A stretch of DNA of 42,187 nucleotides from a virus: positions 1-42,187 of the IMG/VR virus record IMGVR_UViG_3300027733_000089, one strand, 5' to 3'. Shown in pieces: positions 28,445 to 35,499 of the stretch. How positions within the stretch are numbered: the first letter of the stretch is position 1; every line of letters starts with the position of its first letter. A program made the position numbers and the translations under genes. Under the pieces are notes generated by a model. The model was not told where the DNA came from. It saw nothing but the letters and a program-made list of their open reading frames with translations, and ran no database searches.

Positions 28445-28756
28445 CTAATCAAACGAACGAGACACTGGTAAGTCGCATTGCAAACAATCGTAATGTGCAA
28501 GTGTCTTTTTTGTTTTTCTCTTGACGATGTACGCAGATGAAAGATGACCACCACCTTCGTACTCACTCAACAATGCTTGATGCGTTTTTATCTCTTCGCT
28601 GTTGAGACCTAAGTCCTCGGCGCAGTACGCACAGATGTAGCCATCGGCAATCTCGTCATAGATGACAGATGTAGTCATGTCATCTTGCTCGTACTCATCA
28701 GAGAACTGGTTGGTGCTAGTTGCAAAGTACGGTTGGAGTGCTTTTGTTTTTTTCAT
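28445..28756 (-). CDS. Small zinc-ribbon protein
   Basis: 103 residues. CAYCAEDL (about 41-48) and CLQCDL (about 91-96) form two CxxC knuckles spaced for a zinc ribbon. The acidic middle is TSVIYDEIADGY. GAGGAAAAAATG marks the start. It is the only minus-strand gene between 26300 and 34120. Function unknown. Confidence 0.72.
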   Translation of the reverse strand: MKKTKALQPYFATSTNQFSDEYEQDDMTTSVIYDEIADGYICAYCAEDLGLNSEEIKTHQALLSEYEGGGHLSSAYIVKRKTKKTLAHYDCLQCDLPVSRSFD

Positions 28757-29278
28757 TTTTTCCTCTCACCTCTTATGAGGTTGCTTGTGTTTTACAATCG
28801 GACATTTTTTCTTACATCTTTTACAAGAGTCCTTGCATCTCTTTATGTCAAAAGTTTTTGTCCGTTACCTATTAGACGTGTCATCGTCTCCGTTTCTGAA
28901 AACGATGCTCGCAGTTGATAGAAGCGTCATCTTGATACGAAAACGAAACGACTTATCTATTCAGTAATAGAAAGCAGGCTTCGCTCGGAGAAAGTAAGCG
29001 AGTCAGCAACTTTTCTATCTCTACCCCCGTTGCAAGGCAGTTATGCCAGCGCATGGGAGCCCCGATGCTGTTCGCTCCTAACGGGGCTTCTACCTCGCGC
29101 GCGTGACGCCGAGAGCAGCAAGCTTGGGGGGTCGCGATAAATAAGCAAGATTTCAGCTGGGAGCTGGGAGCTGGGAGCTGGCGAAATAAGGGATAGATAA
29201 GTGGTTTAAATCTTTTACAAAACTGACCGATTGCAAAACGCAACTCCTTGCAAATAAAGGGTTTGCGGTCGTAAAAAT
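28757..29278. other. Divergent non-coding region with hairpin 11
   Basis: 593 bases separate the genes on either side. It contains a motif copy (28951, minus) and ACTTTTCTATCTCTACCCCC (about 29009-29028). Next come the hairpin GGAGCCCCG/CGGGGCTTC (29056-29090), GGGGGGTCGCGATAAATAAGC, four 7-bp tandem repeats of GAGCTGG type (29154-29181) and a motif copy (29193, plus). Part of it (28757-28950) shows nothing recognisable. Confidence 0.6.
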
Positions 29279-29305
29279 GTAGGTTTGTACCTACTTTTGT
29301 ATAAT
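29279..29305 (+). promoter_or_regulatory. Best-matching family promoter
   Basis: GTAGGTTTGTACCTAC, a perfect inverted repeat, then TATAAT (29300-29305), the consensus -10. Probably the strongest promoter of the family. A motif copy (29193) is unusually far upstream. Confidence 0.85.
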
Positions 29306-29349
29306 CCGCGCACGCCCACAACCACCACAACAACCCACAAGGAGCCCAC

Positions 29350-29451
29350 ATGAAGCCACACGATAAGAACAGCCGCCCACCTACCTCATTCGTAGGCGGC
29401 GCAGGTCATTGGAATAAGCGCGGCAAATCAAAGCCAAAAGATAAAAAGTAA
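29350..29451 (+). CDS. Small basic protein
   Basis: 33 residues from ATG 29350, behind AAGGAGCCCAC. MKPHDKNSRPPTSFVGGAGH, WNKRGKSKPKDKK: Gly/Pro/Lys-rich, predicted disordered and strongly basic. It lies directly under the strongest family promoter, so it should be abundant. RNA or ribosome binding is conceivable. Confidence 0.65.
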   Translation: MKPHDKNSRPPTSFVGGAGHWNKRGKSKPKDKK

Positions 29452-29478
29452 TTCGGACAAAGGAAGGAACCACACCCG

Positions 29479-30087
29479 ATGAACACACACCCACACCACG
29501 CAGCAGTAGTAGACGCAATCAAGGCGCTACCTGCTTACACAGACCCGCAGACATTCTTTGAGTCAGAACTAGCCGAGTGCTACTCAGACGAGGAGCTTGT
29601 AGAAACATTCGGCTGGGACGGAGACAAGGCGCTCACAATCAAGCAGGCGCTCAAAGCAGTCAAGGAGCTTTGCGAGCTTCGTCAAGATGTTTACGGCTGG
29701 ATTATTGAGGAAGGCGACCGAGAGCGCGAAGCAGAGCAAGAGGCGTACAAGCGCTGGCGCGAAGAACAAGAGGCAGCTAGCCGTTGTGGTTGGCTCGTAG
29801 AGCGCTCATGGGAAGCAGCTTTCCCATTCGTGCCGAACCCCGAATACACAGATGAGGAGAACGCCGAACACAGGCAGTGGCACGGTGAAAGCCTCGGTGA
29901 ACGAGCAGCAGAGTCAGGCAACCGCTACGCAATCGTTGATTGTGGTGCGAAGCTCGCAGATGTCATTCGCAACGGCGTGCGAGTTGGTTGGGAGTGCGAA
30001 GCAGGTCACCGTTCCATCAGCATGGAACACATGACGCAAGAGGAGCAGGACGAGCAATACCGCTTGGATTACGAGGACAGCTACTAG
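29479..30087 (+). CDS. Protein of unknown function, acidic helical
   Basis: 202 residues. The N-terminus is helical (VVDAIKALPAYTDPQTFFES). A charged coiled-coil-like segment lies at about 75-100 (GDREREAEQEAYKRWREEQE). The C-terminal part has CGAKLADVIRNGVRVGWECE and CEAGHRS. AAGGAAGGAACC precedes the ATG. A motif copy follows the stop. Second gene under the 29279 promoter. No family is recognised. Confidence 0.75.
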   Translation: MNTHPHHAAVVDAIKALPAYTDPQTFFESELAECYSDEELVETFGWDGDKALTIKQALKAVKELCELRQDVYGWIIEEGDREREAEQEAYKRWREEQEAASRCGWLVERSWEAAFPFVPNPEYTDEENAEHRQWHGESLGERAAESGNRYAIVDCGAKLADVIRNGVRVGWECEAGHRSISMEHMTQEEQDEQYRLDYEDSY

Positions 30088-30166
30088 CCACCTCTTGGAA
30101 TAGATAAGTTCTCCCCACGCCCCCACCCCCCCTTCCATCAGGGGCGTGGGGTTTATCGCAGGGACA

Positions 30167-30197
30167 AGCCCCGTTCGGGTTCGTTTCCGTCGGGGCT
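30167..30197 (+). terminator. AGCCCCG-family hairpin 12
   Basis: AGCCCCG / CGGGGCT, with the adjoining loop bases also partly complementary. It lies between the stop at 30087 and the promoter at 30221. The usual G-rich element is missing here. Confidence 0.7.
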
Positions 30198-30220
30198 CTC
30201 ATCGTTAGCGCGAAATGTCC

Positions 30221-30247
30221 GTAGGTCTGTACCTCCCCGGGTACTCT
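30221..30247 (+). promoter_or_regulatory. Family promoter giving a leaderless message
   Basis: GTAGGTCTGTACCT, seven bases, TACTCT (30242-30247). The ATG at 30254 is seven bases from the end of the -10, where transcription should start, and there is no Shine-Dalgarno. Confidence 0.75.
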
Positions 30248-30253
30248 GTGGCC

Positions 30254-30583
30254 ATGACAAAAAAACACTTCACCGATTACACCAAAGCCGAAGCATGGGC
30301 CGAGAAAAACAACCTCGCCCTAGAACCCATCGGAACCTGCTGGGAGGAGCACACAGTGGCCTCATGGAAGAGCGATACCACCCGTATCGAAATATGGATT
30401 CAGGAGATGGAATACGCAGCAGAGCACGAGCGTGGCGGATACATCCCTTGCCTTGTGGATTGCCCTGTAGTCCTCGTGTGGGACGGCCTAGAGGCCAATG
30501 CGCCCTACACGCTCCACCCTGACTTCTGCACGCTCACAGAGGCTCGCAAGGGCTTCGATGAGTTGGTCAGGCAAGCGAGTTAG
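30254..30583 (+). CDS. Protein of unknown function
   Basis: 109 residues from ATG 30254; no ribosome-binding site, consistent with leaderless translation, which actinobacteria do well. Helical start (TKAEAWAEKNNLALEPIG), then strands (HTVASWKSDTTRIEIWIQEM) and a hydrophobic core (CLVDCPVVLVWDGL). The end is helical. Not assigned. Confidence 0.72.
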   Translation: MTKKHFTDYTKAEAWAEKNNLALEPIGTCWEEHTVASWKSDTTRIEIWIQEMEYAAEHERGGYIPCLVDCPVVLVWDGLEANAPYTLHPDFCTLTEARKGFDELVRQAS

Positions 30584-30597
30584 ACACCCGGTGAACT

Positions 30598-30655
30598 TTT
30601 TCTCCCCGGCACGAAATTCCCTGCCGGGGAGAAATTCCGGCGGGTTTTTTCTTCA
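30598..30655 (+). terminator. Terminator after the 30254 gene
   Basis: CTCCCCGGC / GCCGGGGAG stem with a 12-base loop, nested in CCGGTGAA/TTCACCGG arms, with GGGTTTTTTC inside the outer arm. Confidence 0.75.
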
Positions 30656-30701
30656 CCGGAATTTCTTGCCGGAATCGGAAAGATTTTGCGCTAATGGTAG
30701 A

Positions 30702-30742
30702 AGCCCCGTTCTCGTTCGTTCTCTATTGTTTCGAACGGGGCT
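30702..30742 (+). terminator. AGCCCCG-family hairpin 13
   Basis: AGCCCCGTTC / GAACGGGGCT, a 10-bp perfect stem. GGGGGTTGTGATAGATAAGT follows at 30781, a form in which the G-rich element and the regulatory motif are fused. Confidence 0.75.
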
Positions 30743-30800
30743 CTCATCGGCTCGGGTGTTCGGCGCGAACAACACGCGATGGGGGTTGTGATAGATAAGT

Positions 30801-30827
30801 GTAGGTCTGTACCTGACCAGGTACGAT
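30801..30827 (+). promoter_or_regulatory. Family promoter for the 30868 gene
   Basis: GTAGGTCTGTACCT, seven bases, TACGAT (30822-30827), directly after a motif copy. Confidence 0.8.
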
Positions 30828-30867
30828 GCTTGTACGGCGGGAAGTACCCGCCCATGAAGGGAAAGTC

Positions 30868-31149
30868 ATGAAGCAAGTAACAATCACATGGAAAGCGTTC
30901 GGCGAACCAACATCGGCTGCACTCGCGCTTGACACGAGCGCAAGCGCGTTGGAGATATGCGATGCAATATTCCACCAAACGAATGTTTACGCTGGTCCGA
31001 TATGGGACGAACTGGAACCGCTCCTGCCAGCCACACGCACACACACTGCGCTTTCAGTTGGAGACGAAGTCACAGTTGATGGCGAAGTGATTCGGTGCGA
31101 GCCAATGGGTTGGGCTACCAGGTTCATCGCTGACGCTCTTACTGAATAG
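30868..31149 (+). CDS. Small protein, function unknown
   Basis: 93 residues from ATG 30868, behind GAAGGGAAAGTC. Strands (QVTITWKAFGEPTSAALALD), a helix (SALEICDAIFHQTNVYAG), and a beta-rich end (ALSVGDEVTVDGEVIRCE). The stop codon is in a motif copy. Single-gene unit with promoter and terminator. Not assigned. Confidence 0.72.
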   Translation: MKQVTITWKAFGEPTSAALALDTSASALEICDAIFHQTNVYAGPIWDELEPLLPATRTHTALSVGDEVTVDGEVIRCEPMGWATRFIADALTE

Positions 31150-31166
31150 ATAAGTCCCCCCAGCGG

Positions 31167-31195
31167 AGAACCCCACCTCACTCGGGTGGGGTTCT
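31167..31195 (+). terminator. Terminator after the 30868 gene
   Basis: AGAACCCCACC / GGTGGGGTTCT, an 11-bp perfect stem with a 7-base loop, followed by TTCCCG. Confidence 0.8.
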
Positions 31196-31210
31196 TCCCG
31201 TTCTCAAGAC

Positions 31211-31241
31211 AGCCCCGTGGCTGTTCGGCACGAACGGGGCT
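31211..31241 (+). terminator. AGCCCCG-family hairpin 14
   Basis: AGCCCCG / CGGGGCT, directly after the gene terminator. GGGGGTCGCGATAGAAAAGT follows (about 31270-31288). Confidence 0.72.
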
Positions 31242-31303
31242 CTCATCGGCGAGCGAGCGAGAATGATTGGGGGTCGCGATAGAAAAGTTTCCAAAAGAAA
31301 AGG

Positions 31304-31332
31304 TTGCAATCCTGTACCTGCTGTGGTACGAT
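31304..31332 (+). promoter_or_regulatory. Family promoter (divergent left half) for the 31362 gene
   Basis: TTGCAATCCTGTACCT, seven bases, TACGAT (31327-31332). The left half-site GTAGGT is replaced by GCAATC, so the inverted repeat is broken. Confidence 0.7.
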
Positions 31333-31361
31333 TTCATCAGACCAGTAGAAGGGGTTGACCA

Positions 31362-31661
31362 ATGAGGAAAGAGACACGCTCTCTCAAAAAGAAAGCCGAA
31401 GGCCTAGGCATTTCGGTAGATGAATTAGTTGAGGAAATGGAAGTCGGGAATCCCGACAAATCGTTCGTCATAACTGTGGCCTTTGACCGATACAAAGATT
31501 TGCGTTCGTTCGCAGACGAAATCGCTCAGAGAATGGGTCTCGCAATTTATCAGGCCGATTCACTTGACCACGAATACAACGGCAGTGTGCGAGACGGAAT
31601 GTTCGTCCTGCGAGACCCGAACGGTTTCCACGGCAAACCAGACCATTGGAGGGTTGACTAG
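31362..31661 (+). CDS. Small protein, function unknown
   Basis: 99 residues from ATG 31362, behind AGAAGGGGTTGACC. Lys-rich helical start (RSLKKKAEGLGISVDELVEE), then KSFVITVAFDRYKDLRSFAD and RMGLAIYQADSLDHEYNG. The C-terminus DGMFVLRDPNGFHG ends in HWRVD. Single-gene unit; a motif copy follows the stop. Not assigned. Confidence 0.72.
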   Translation: MRKETRSLKKKAEGLGISVDELVEEMEVGNPDKSFVITVAFDRYKDLRSFADEIAQRMGLAIYQADSLDHEYNGSVRDGMFVLRDPNGFHGKPDHWRVD

Positions 31662-31682
31662 TGGTGATAGATAAGTCCCCTT

Positions 31683-31709
31683 GTAGTTCTGTACCTTATG
31701 TAGTACGCT
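31683..31709 (+). promoter_or_regulatory. Family promoter for the 31736 gene
   Basis: GTAGTTCTGTACCT, seven bases, TACGCT (31704-31709). Motif copy at 31667. The two units are separated by only 75 bases, with no hairpin. Confidence 0.78.
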
Positions 31710-31735
31710 CTGTTCAGACCACGGAAGGGGTTTCC

Positions 31736-32038
31736 ATGATAACAACGGAAAAATTCGAGATGCTCAAAGAGCAACTGGAAGCATCAACAGACCAGATGAA
31801 GAAAATGGTAGAGGCGCTAAGAACGCCAACACCATGCGATTGCTGCTTCTCAGACGAGGAGAACGCTGAGAATTATCGCGATTTTGAGAACGCAGTTCGC
31901 GACCTCTCTAACGAATGTCAAGAGATTGCGATGAAGGCCTACGATTGCTACATGGCCATCACCCGCGCTCCACTGGAAATTGCGCTCGCACAACTGGATG
32001 CGATGCAAGAGGGCTACCGCCTCCTCGCCGAACAATAG
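31736..32038 (+). CDS. Helical small protein, function unknown
   Basis: 100 residues from ATG 31736, behind GGAAGGGG. Helical throughout (EMLKEQLEASTDQMKKMVEA, NYRDFENAVRDLSNECQEIA, LEIALAQLDAMQEGYRLLAE), with a CDCC group near residue 40 that could bind metal. Stop TAG followed by a motif copy and terminator. Not assigned. Confidence 0.72.
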   Translation: MITTEKFEMLKEQLEASTDQMKKMVEALRTPTPCDCCFSDEENAENYRDFENAVRDLSNECQEIAMKAYDCYMAITRAPLEIALAQLDAMQEGYRLLAEQ

Positions 32039-32051
32039 GTAATAGATAAGT

Positions 32052-32076
32052 CCCCCGAGCACCCCCCGCTCGGGGG
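32052..32076 (+). terminator. Terminator after the 31736 gene
   Basis: CCCCCGAGC / GCTCGGGGG, 9-bp perfect stem with a 7-base loop, followed by ATTTTCTTT. Directly joined to the motif at 32042. Confidence 0.82.
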
Positions 32077-32135
32077 ATTTTCTTTGCCCGTGACCCAGCC
32101 CGTACTTGTAATAGATAAGTCCCCTGTTGTGATGA

Positions 32136-32176
32136 AGCCCCGTCTTCGGCGGAGTCCGTTCGTCTCCGACGGGGCT
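32136..32176 (+). terminator. AGCCCCG-family hairpin 15
   Basis: AGCCCCGTC / GACGGGGCT, a 9-bp stem with a 23-base loop, between a motif copy (32111) and GGGGGTCGTGATAAAAAAGT (32205-32224). Confidence 0.75.
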
Positions 32177-32224
32177 CTCATCGGCGAGCGAGCGAGAGTG
32201 CATTGGGGGTCGTGATAAAAAAGT

Positions 32225-32251
32225 GTAGGTCTGTACCTAGTGCAGTACAGT
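32225..32251 (+). promoter_or_regulatory. Family promoter for the second DUF3846 gene
   Basis: GTAGGTCTGTACCT, seven bases, TACAGT (32246-32251). The G-rich GATAAAAAAGT element abuts it directly, in place of a full motif. Confidence 0.8.
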
Positions 32252-32279
32252 GTGGTCATACCAACGGAAGGGGTACGAG

Positions 32280-32786
32280 ATGCCAAAGACGGCTCTACAA
32301 GTAAAGACCACAGGTGAAGTAGTAATGCTTGACCTAGAGGGTGACGAACTAGCAACACTGCAGAGTGCAGTGGGCGGATACATTGAAGCAATAAACTTCA
32401 CCAACTCGCTGACTATGTGGTGCAACGAAGAAGGCAAACTAGACGGTCTCTCGCAGAACATCATTGCTCAACACTTCTATGACAATGCATACGGTGCAGG
32501 GCGTGACATTATCGTGGGTGATGTTGTATTCACTGGCGGTGCTGATGATGAAGGTGACACAATGGGTCTCCGTGAAGAATTGGTCAAAGACATTCACGAA
32601 GTAGCCGAGCGTCTTGCTCGCTCCGCAGTGTTCATCACCAAGGCAGAGACGAAGAAGGTCATGAGCTGGCAAGACCATCTCGGTGACGCTCCTATGACAG
32701 AGGAGAATGTGTGGCAGGCAATTGCTGATGCGAATGACCTTGACTACGACGAAATTGCTGACGGCGATTTATTTGAGTGGCTCTAG
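32280..32786 (+). CDS. DUF3846-like protein, second copy
   Basis: 168 residues from ATG 32280, behind GGAAGGGG. LQSAVGGYIEAINFTNSLTM, WCNEEGKLDGLSQNIIAQHF and GRDIIVGDVVFTGG match DUF3846, as in the gene at 20042. A further C-terminal part (VFITKAETKKVMSWQDHLGD, NDLDYDEIADGDLFEWL) is absent from the first copy. The two share a family but are strongly diverged. The function is unknown. Confidence 0.78.
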   Translation: MPKTALQVKTTGEVVMLDLEGDELATLQSAVGGYIEAINFTNSLTMWCNEEGKLDGLSQNIIAQHFYDNAYGAGRDIIVGDVVFTGGADDEGDTMGLREELVKDIHEVAERLARSAVFITKAETKKVMSWQDHLGDAPMTEENVWQAIADANDLDYDEIADGDLFEWL

Positions 32787-32819
32787 CGCTCAATTATTGG
32801 TAATAGATAAGTGCCAATT

Positions 32820-32846
32820 GTAGGTCTGAACCTACGGTGGTACTGT
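32820..32846 (+). promoter_or_regulatory. Family promoter for the 32874 gene
   Basis: GTAGGTCTGAACCTAC (perfect inverted repeat with centre CTGA), then TACTGT (32841-32846). Motif copy at 32803. Confidence 0.8.
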
Positions 32847-32873
32847 GTGGTCACCTAAGGAAAGGGGTACGCA

Positions 32874-33215
32874 ATGTCATCAGACATTACATTCATCAAC
32901 AGAGTGCAGGAAGCACTCACGGCAGGCAAGGTTATCGGGGACGGGCACACTCTGTTCGCTCCCGAGTTCTACGAGCCGTACTTCACGGCAGAGGAACTCT
33001 CTAGCCTTATTCGTAAGCACGAATCTCACGGCTCGTGGAAATCCACCATCTTTGACGAGGACGGCAATGTCATTCCTGAATTAGAGGCTATCTACAATCT
33101 AGATTTTCTCTACTGGCTCGCAGGGCAACTCGGAGTGACGGAGCGCACCACAGCGAACGGCAGAGGCTCGCAGGCTCAGCAACTCGTAGGGTACATCAGA
33201 GAAATACTGGTCTAA
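32874..33215 (+). CDS. Protein of unknown function
   Basis: 113 residues from ATG 32874, behind GGAAAGGGGTACGC. TFINRVQEALTAGKVIGDGH, APEFYEPYFTAEELSSLIRK, YWLAGQLGVTERTTANGRGS: mixed helix and strand, soluble. The ending SQAQQLVGYIREIL is helical. Single-gene unit closed by a motif and terminator. Not assigned. Confidence 0.72.
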   Translation: MSSDITFINRVQEALTAGKVIGDGHTLFAPEFYEPYFTAEELSSLIRKHESHGSWKSTIFDEDGNVIPELEAIYNLDFLYWLAGQLGVTERTTANGRGSQAQQLVGYIREILV

Positions 33216-33251
33216 CCAACAGAGCCACAACGGCTCCCTACTGAATAGATA

Positions 33252-33283
33252 AGTCCCCCGAGTGTCATTGCTCGGGGGACTTG
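33252..33283 (+). terminator. Terminator after the 32874 gene
   Basis: AGTCCCCCGAG / CTCGGGGGACT, an 11-bp perfect stem with an 8-base loop, whose left arm starts inside a motif copy (33245). Confidence 0.8.
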
Positions 33284-33342
33284 TCGTGTCCATGCACATT
33301 CGAGTCTTGTATCTGTAATAGATAAGTACCCCGCGCCAAGGA

Positions 33343-33373
33343 AGCCCCGGGTGACTCCGTTTCACACGGGGCT
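33343..33373 (+). terminator. AGCCCCG-family hairpin 16
   Basis: AGCCCCG / CGGGGCT, the last copy on the + side. No G-rich element or GTAGGT promoter follows, so the next genes are controlled differently. Confidence 0.72.
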
Positions 33374-33429
33374 CTCTTGTGAGATTGTTTAAAGATGTGT
33401 AGGATTGCTTAACTATTCAGGAGGACATC

Positions 33430-33633
33430 ATGGGAGAACCAAAGAAGAAAGCCACATCGCGTAAATCGCCGGCTAAGAAAAAAGCCGAGCCAGTAGTGCG
33501 TACGGTGACAGTGGGTAACGTGACCAGCACGCAGCCTCTTACGTACGTCACGAGCTTCCCGAAGGTAATTACAAAGTCGACAGATACCCGTATTAAGTCA
33601 GTCAACGTAACAATCGTATTTGGAGAAGGCTGA
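33430..33633 (+). CDS. Small basic protein, Lys-rich head
   Basis: 67 residues from ATG 33430, behind AGGAGGACATC. Basic N-terminus (EPKKKATSRKSPAKKKAEP), then strands (VVRTVTVGNVTSTQPLTYVT, STDTRIKSVNVTIVFGEG). The basic head resembles DNA- or RNA-binding tails, and the rest may be a small beta domain. It overlaps or abuts the next gene. Not assigned. Confidence 0.7.
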   Translation: MGEPKKKATSRKSPAKKKAEPVVRTVTVGNVTSTQPLTYVTSFPKVITKSTDTRIKSVNVTIVFGEG

Positions 33634-33637
33634 ACCG

Positions 33638-33931
33638 GTGGTGGGGAAAGATGCATGGGGATTCGACCCTTCCGATATGATGGCCCGTATGAAAGAGGAG
33701 AAAAAGATGACGTTCGATGAATGGATTAAAGTAGGACTTGAGTCCGGATGGTGTGGTCCACCGGTCTGTTATACCCATGATGGGCTGCCAATGTCCGAAG
33801 AAGAAGAGTCAGAATTCGAAGAGGGAGACCCATGCATTCACGTGATTCGTATGTACGAGAGCGAAGAGCACAAGCAATCAATAGAGGACGCACACTCGCC
33901 GAGCCAGTGGCGCAATCACTACTCGAAGTAG
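33638..33931 (+). CDS. Conserved actinophage small protein
   Basis: 97 residues from GTG 33638, with GGAGAAGG upstream; TTG 33620 is an alternative that overlaps the previous gene. AWGFDPSDMMARMKEEKKMT, FDEWIKVGLESGWCGPPVCY and THDGLPMSEEEESEFEEGDP form a pattern I recognise from many actinophages (GWCGPPVCxTHDG). It is acidic. No function is established. Confidence 0.75.
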   Translation: MVGKDAWGFDPSDMMARMKEEKKMTFDEWIKVGLESGWCGPPVCYTHDGLPMSEEEESEFEEGDPCIHVIRMYESEEHKQSIEDAHSPSQWRNHYSK

Positions 33932-34116
33932 TTGATGAATTCGTAGCTTTCTTAAGGAACAGCGCAATATTCCACTTGCTAATGAGTCTGCTTGCTGGGT
34001 TCATGGGGCTGATGAACACATCAGACTTCATAGCAACGCTACTGATTATATCTGCTGCAGCAAATTCACTTTACGCACTCCATTTGGGTGACGTGAATGG
34101 GGTTCTAGATAGATAA
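33832..34116 (+). CDS. Membrane protein overlapping the previous gene
   Basis: 94 residues from ATG 33832, behind GAGGGAGACCC. The first 30 residues (basic) overlap the preceding gene by 100 nt in another frame. Hydrophobic spans lie at about 45-62 (SAIFHLLMSLLAGFMGLM) and 65-85 (SDFIATLLIISAAANSLYAL). The stop TAA lies in a motif copy, as with real genes here. A later start is possible. Function unknown. Confidence 0.55.
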   Translation: MHSRDSYVRERRAQAINRGRTLAEPVAQSLLEVVDEFVAFLRNSAIFHLLMSLLAGFMGLMNTSDFIATLLIISAAANSLYALHLGDVNGVLDR

Positions 34117-34124
34117 GTCGCTGA

Positions 34125-34442
34125 TTAGCAGCAGCGAGTGCGCCCGATGCGCGTTGGACGATGTGCTTTCACAATGTCGCCGGCAAGCTTTACTGCGCTT
34201 GATACAGGGGTTGACTTCTTTGCTATTTCCTCAACAACCGGAGCAGTCTCTACTACTGGCTCAACGATTGCCTCGACTACCGGCTCTGGCTCAACTGGAG
34301 CAGGCTCAATGATTGGCTCTGGCTCGACTACTGTCTCTTCTTGGACAGGCTCAACTACTTGCTCTTCTGTGGCTTCCGTAACTATTTCGTCTACTTCGAC
34401 GGTCTCGTTGCCAAATTCATCTGTTTTCTTGCGTGTTGCCAT
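34125..34442 (-). CDS. Acidic repeat protein
   Basis: 105 residues from ATG 34442. Head MATRKKTDEFGNETVEVDE, then a long Glu/Pro/Val repeat (EPEPIIEPAPVEPEP, VEPVVETAPVVEE), then a basic tail (KSTPVSSAVKLAGDIVKAHR, PTRIGRTRCC). Predicted disordered; low-complexity DNA underlies it. It is convergent with the plus-strand unit. Analogous to the acidic protein at 402. Function unknown. Confidence 0.7.
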   Translation of the reverse strand: MATRKKTDEFGNETVEVDEIVTEATEEQVVEPVQEETVVEPEPIIEPAPVEPEPVVEAIVEPVVETAPVVEEIAKKSTPVSSAVKLAGDIVKAHRPTRIGRTRCC

Positions 34443-34483
34443 ACGTATATTGTAGATGATGGTCACCTGCACTGGTACAACTC

Positions 34484-34690
34484 CTAGAAAAGGGCATCCT
34501 GAATAGACACATTGAGGTTTTTATGGTCACATACATCATGTTTGTATCGATGAAGGTCCTCAACTACGCCGGCAACAGTATTGGTCTTGCCTCTAAGCCA
34601 GACGATAGCCAATCTGCTGCACCCATTGTCTTGAGGCCGAAGAGCAAACCCGCACACCTCGCATGTGTAAAGAGGCGGAATTCCACTCAC
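34484..34690 (-). CDS. Small zinc-ribbon protein
   Basis: 68 residues. CEVCGFALRPQDNGCSRLAI then WLRGKTNTVAGVVEDL and HRYKHDVCDHK: a CxxC pair followed by further Cys/His. Coupled by 4 nt (ATGA) to the next upstream zinc-ribbon gene. I have seen similar pairs in phages, but their role is unknown. Confidence 0.72.
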   Translation of the reverse strand: MSGIPPLYTCEVCGFALRPQDNGCSRLAIVWLRGKTNTVAGVVEDLHRYKHDVCDHKNLNVSIQDALF

Positions 34691-34896
34691 TTGTTAGCCA
34701 TCCAATCAACCACGTAACCAAAGGAATAATCCTCAAGGGCTTCGTCAGTTCCGCATCCGGAGCAGATTTCTGTTTTGTTGTCCAAACGGGAGAGAGCCCC
34801 CGGATATGCGCCCGGATATATATTGTTCGGAATCTGTCCACCACAACGGGGACACTCGTACTTGTTTTCAGTTGCTGTTTCAGTATTTGTATTCAT
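34687..34896 (-). CDS. Small zinc-ribbon protein
   Basis: 69 residues. CPRCGGQIPNNIYPGAYPGA, LSRLDNKTEICSGCGTDEAL carries two CxxCG knuckles about 29 apart, a classical zinc ribbon that is widespread in actinophages (PNN-x-YPGAxPGALSRxD). AGGAGAAACTA precedes the ATG. Function unknown. Confidence 0.78.
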   Translation of the reverse strand: MNTNTETATENKYECPRCGGQIPNNIYPGAYPGALSRLDNKTEICSGCGTDEALEDYSFGYVVDWMANK

Positions 34897-34905
34897 TAGT
34901 TTCTC

Positions 34906-35451
34906 CTAACGTAGGGATGAGTCAAGGTTGTAGTAATCATCAGATAGCCATGAGCGGAAAGATTTAATGTCTTTCTTTTTTACTAACACGGCTATTCCTG
35001 TTGAGAATACGTTTGATGTTGGGTCGGCCACTATAGCGACCGGGCATGGTGAATAGATTTCCCCTGCAAGCATAGCGTCTGCCCATTCATTAAAGTTCGC
35101 TTTGCGTTCACCGATTGGGTCGCCTCCCCAATTCGCTGTAGTCCACCCAGTGAGTACATTGTCCCACCCTTCGATTGTGGTGTCGTAGTGACCACGCCAT
35201 CCATCGCTCGATACCCATTCGCGTTTGATGTTGAGTTTGTGGGGGTCCACAGGGTTTCCGAATTCGTTAAAGATGTCAAGGTCGCCGACGTAGATTTTCA
35301 CTACCTTATCCTCGATTAGGTTGATAGTTGACGCTGACTGGCTGTCACTTTCCCAGCAACTCCAGCAGACATAGTCCTCCTTGACAGAGGCATAGCGACT
35401 GTCATCACCACCTTCAGGGTCTATTGGTTCCCTGCACTCTGCGCATACCAT
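34906..35451 (-). CDS. Protein with N-terminal zinc ribbon, function unknown
   Basis: 181 residues. MVCAECREPIDPEGG and YVCWSCWESD give two CxxC pairs near the N-terminus. The remainder includes VVKIYVGDLDIFNEFGNPVD, SDGWRGHYDTTIEGWDNVLT and WLSDDYYNLDSSLR. The Trp-rich central block may be a binding domain. AGGAGAAACCA precedes the ATG. It is divergent from the SNF2 gene. Not assigned. Confidence 0.72.
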   Translation of the reverse strand: MVCAECREPIDPEGGDDSRYASVKEDYVCWSCWESDSQSASTINLIEDKVVKIYVGDLDIFNEFGNPVDPHKLNIKREWVSSDGWRGHYDTTIEGWDNVLTGWTTANWGGDPIGERKANFNEWADAMLAGEIYSPCPVAIVADPTSNVFSTGIAVLVKKKDIKSFRSWLSDDYYNLDSSLR

Positions 35452-35499
35452 TGGTTTCTCCTCCTTGGCTTAATGACTGAATGATACCCATAGGTGCAC

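Noticed and set aside
14724-33373. Repeated AGCCCCG hairpins as a CRISPR array
   Set aside because: Copies are spread hundreds of bases apart with genes between them, spacing is irregular, and no cas gene is present.
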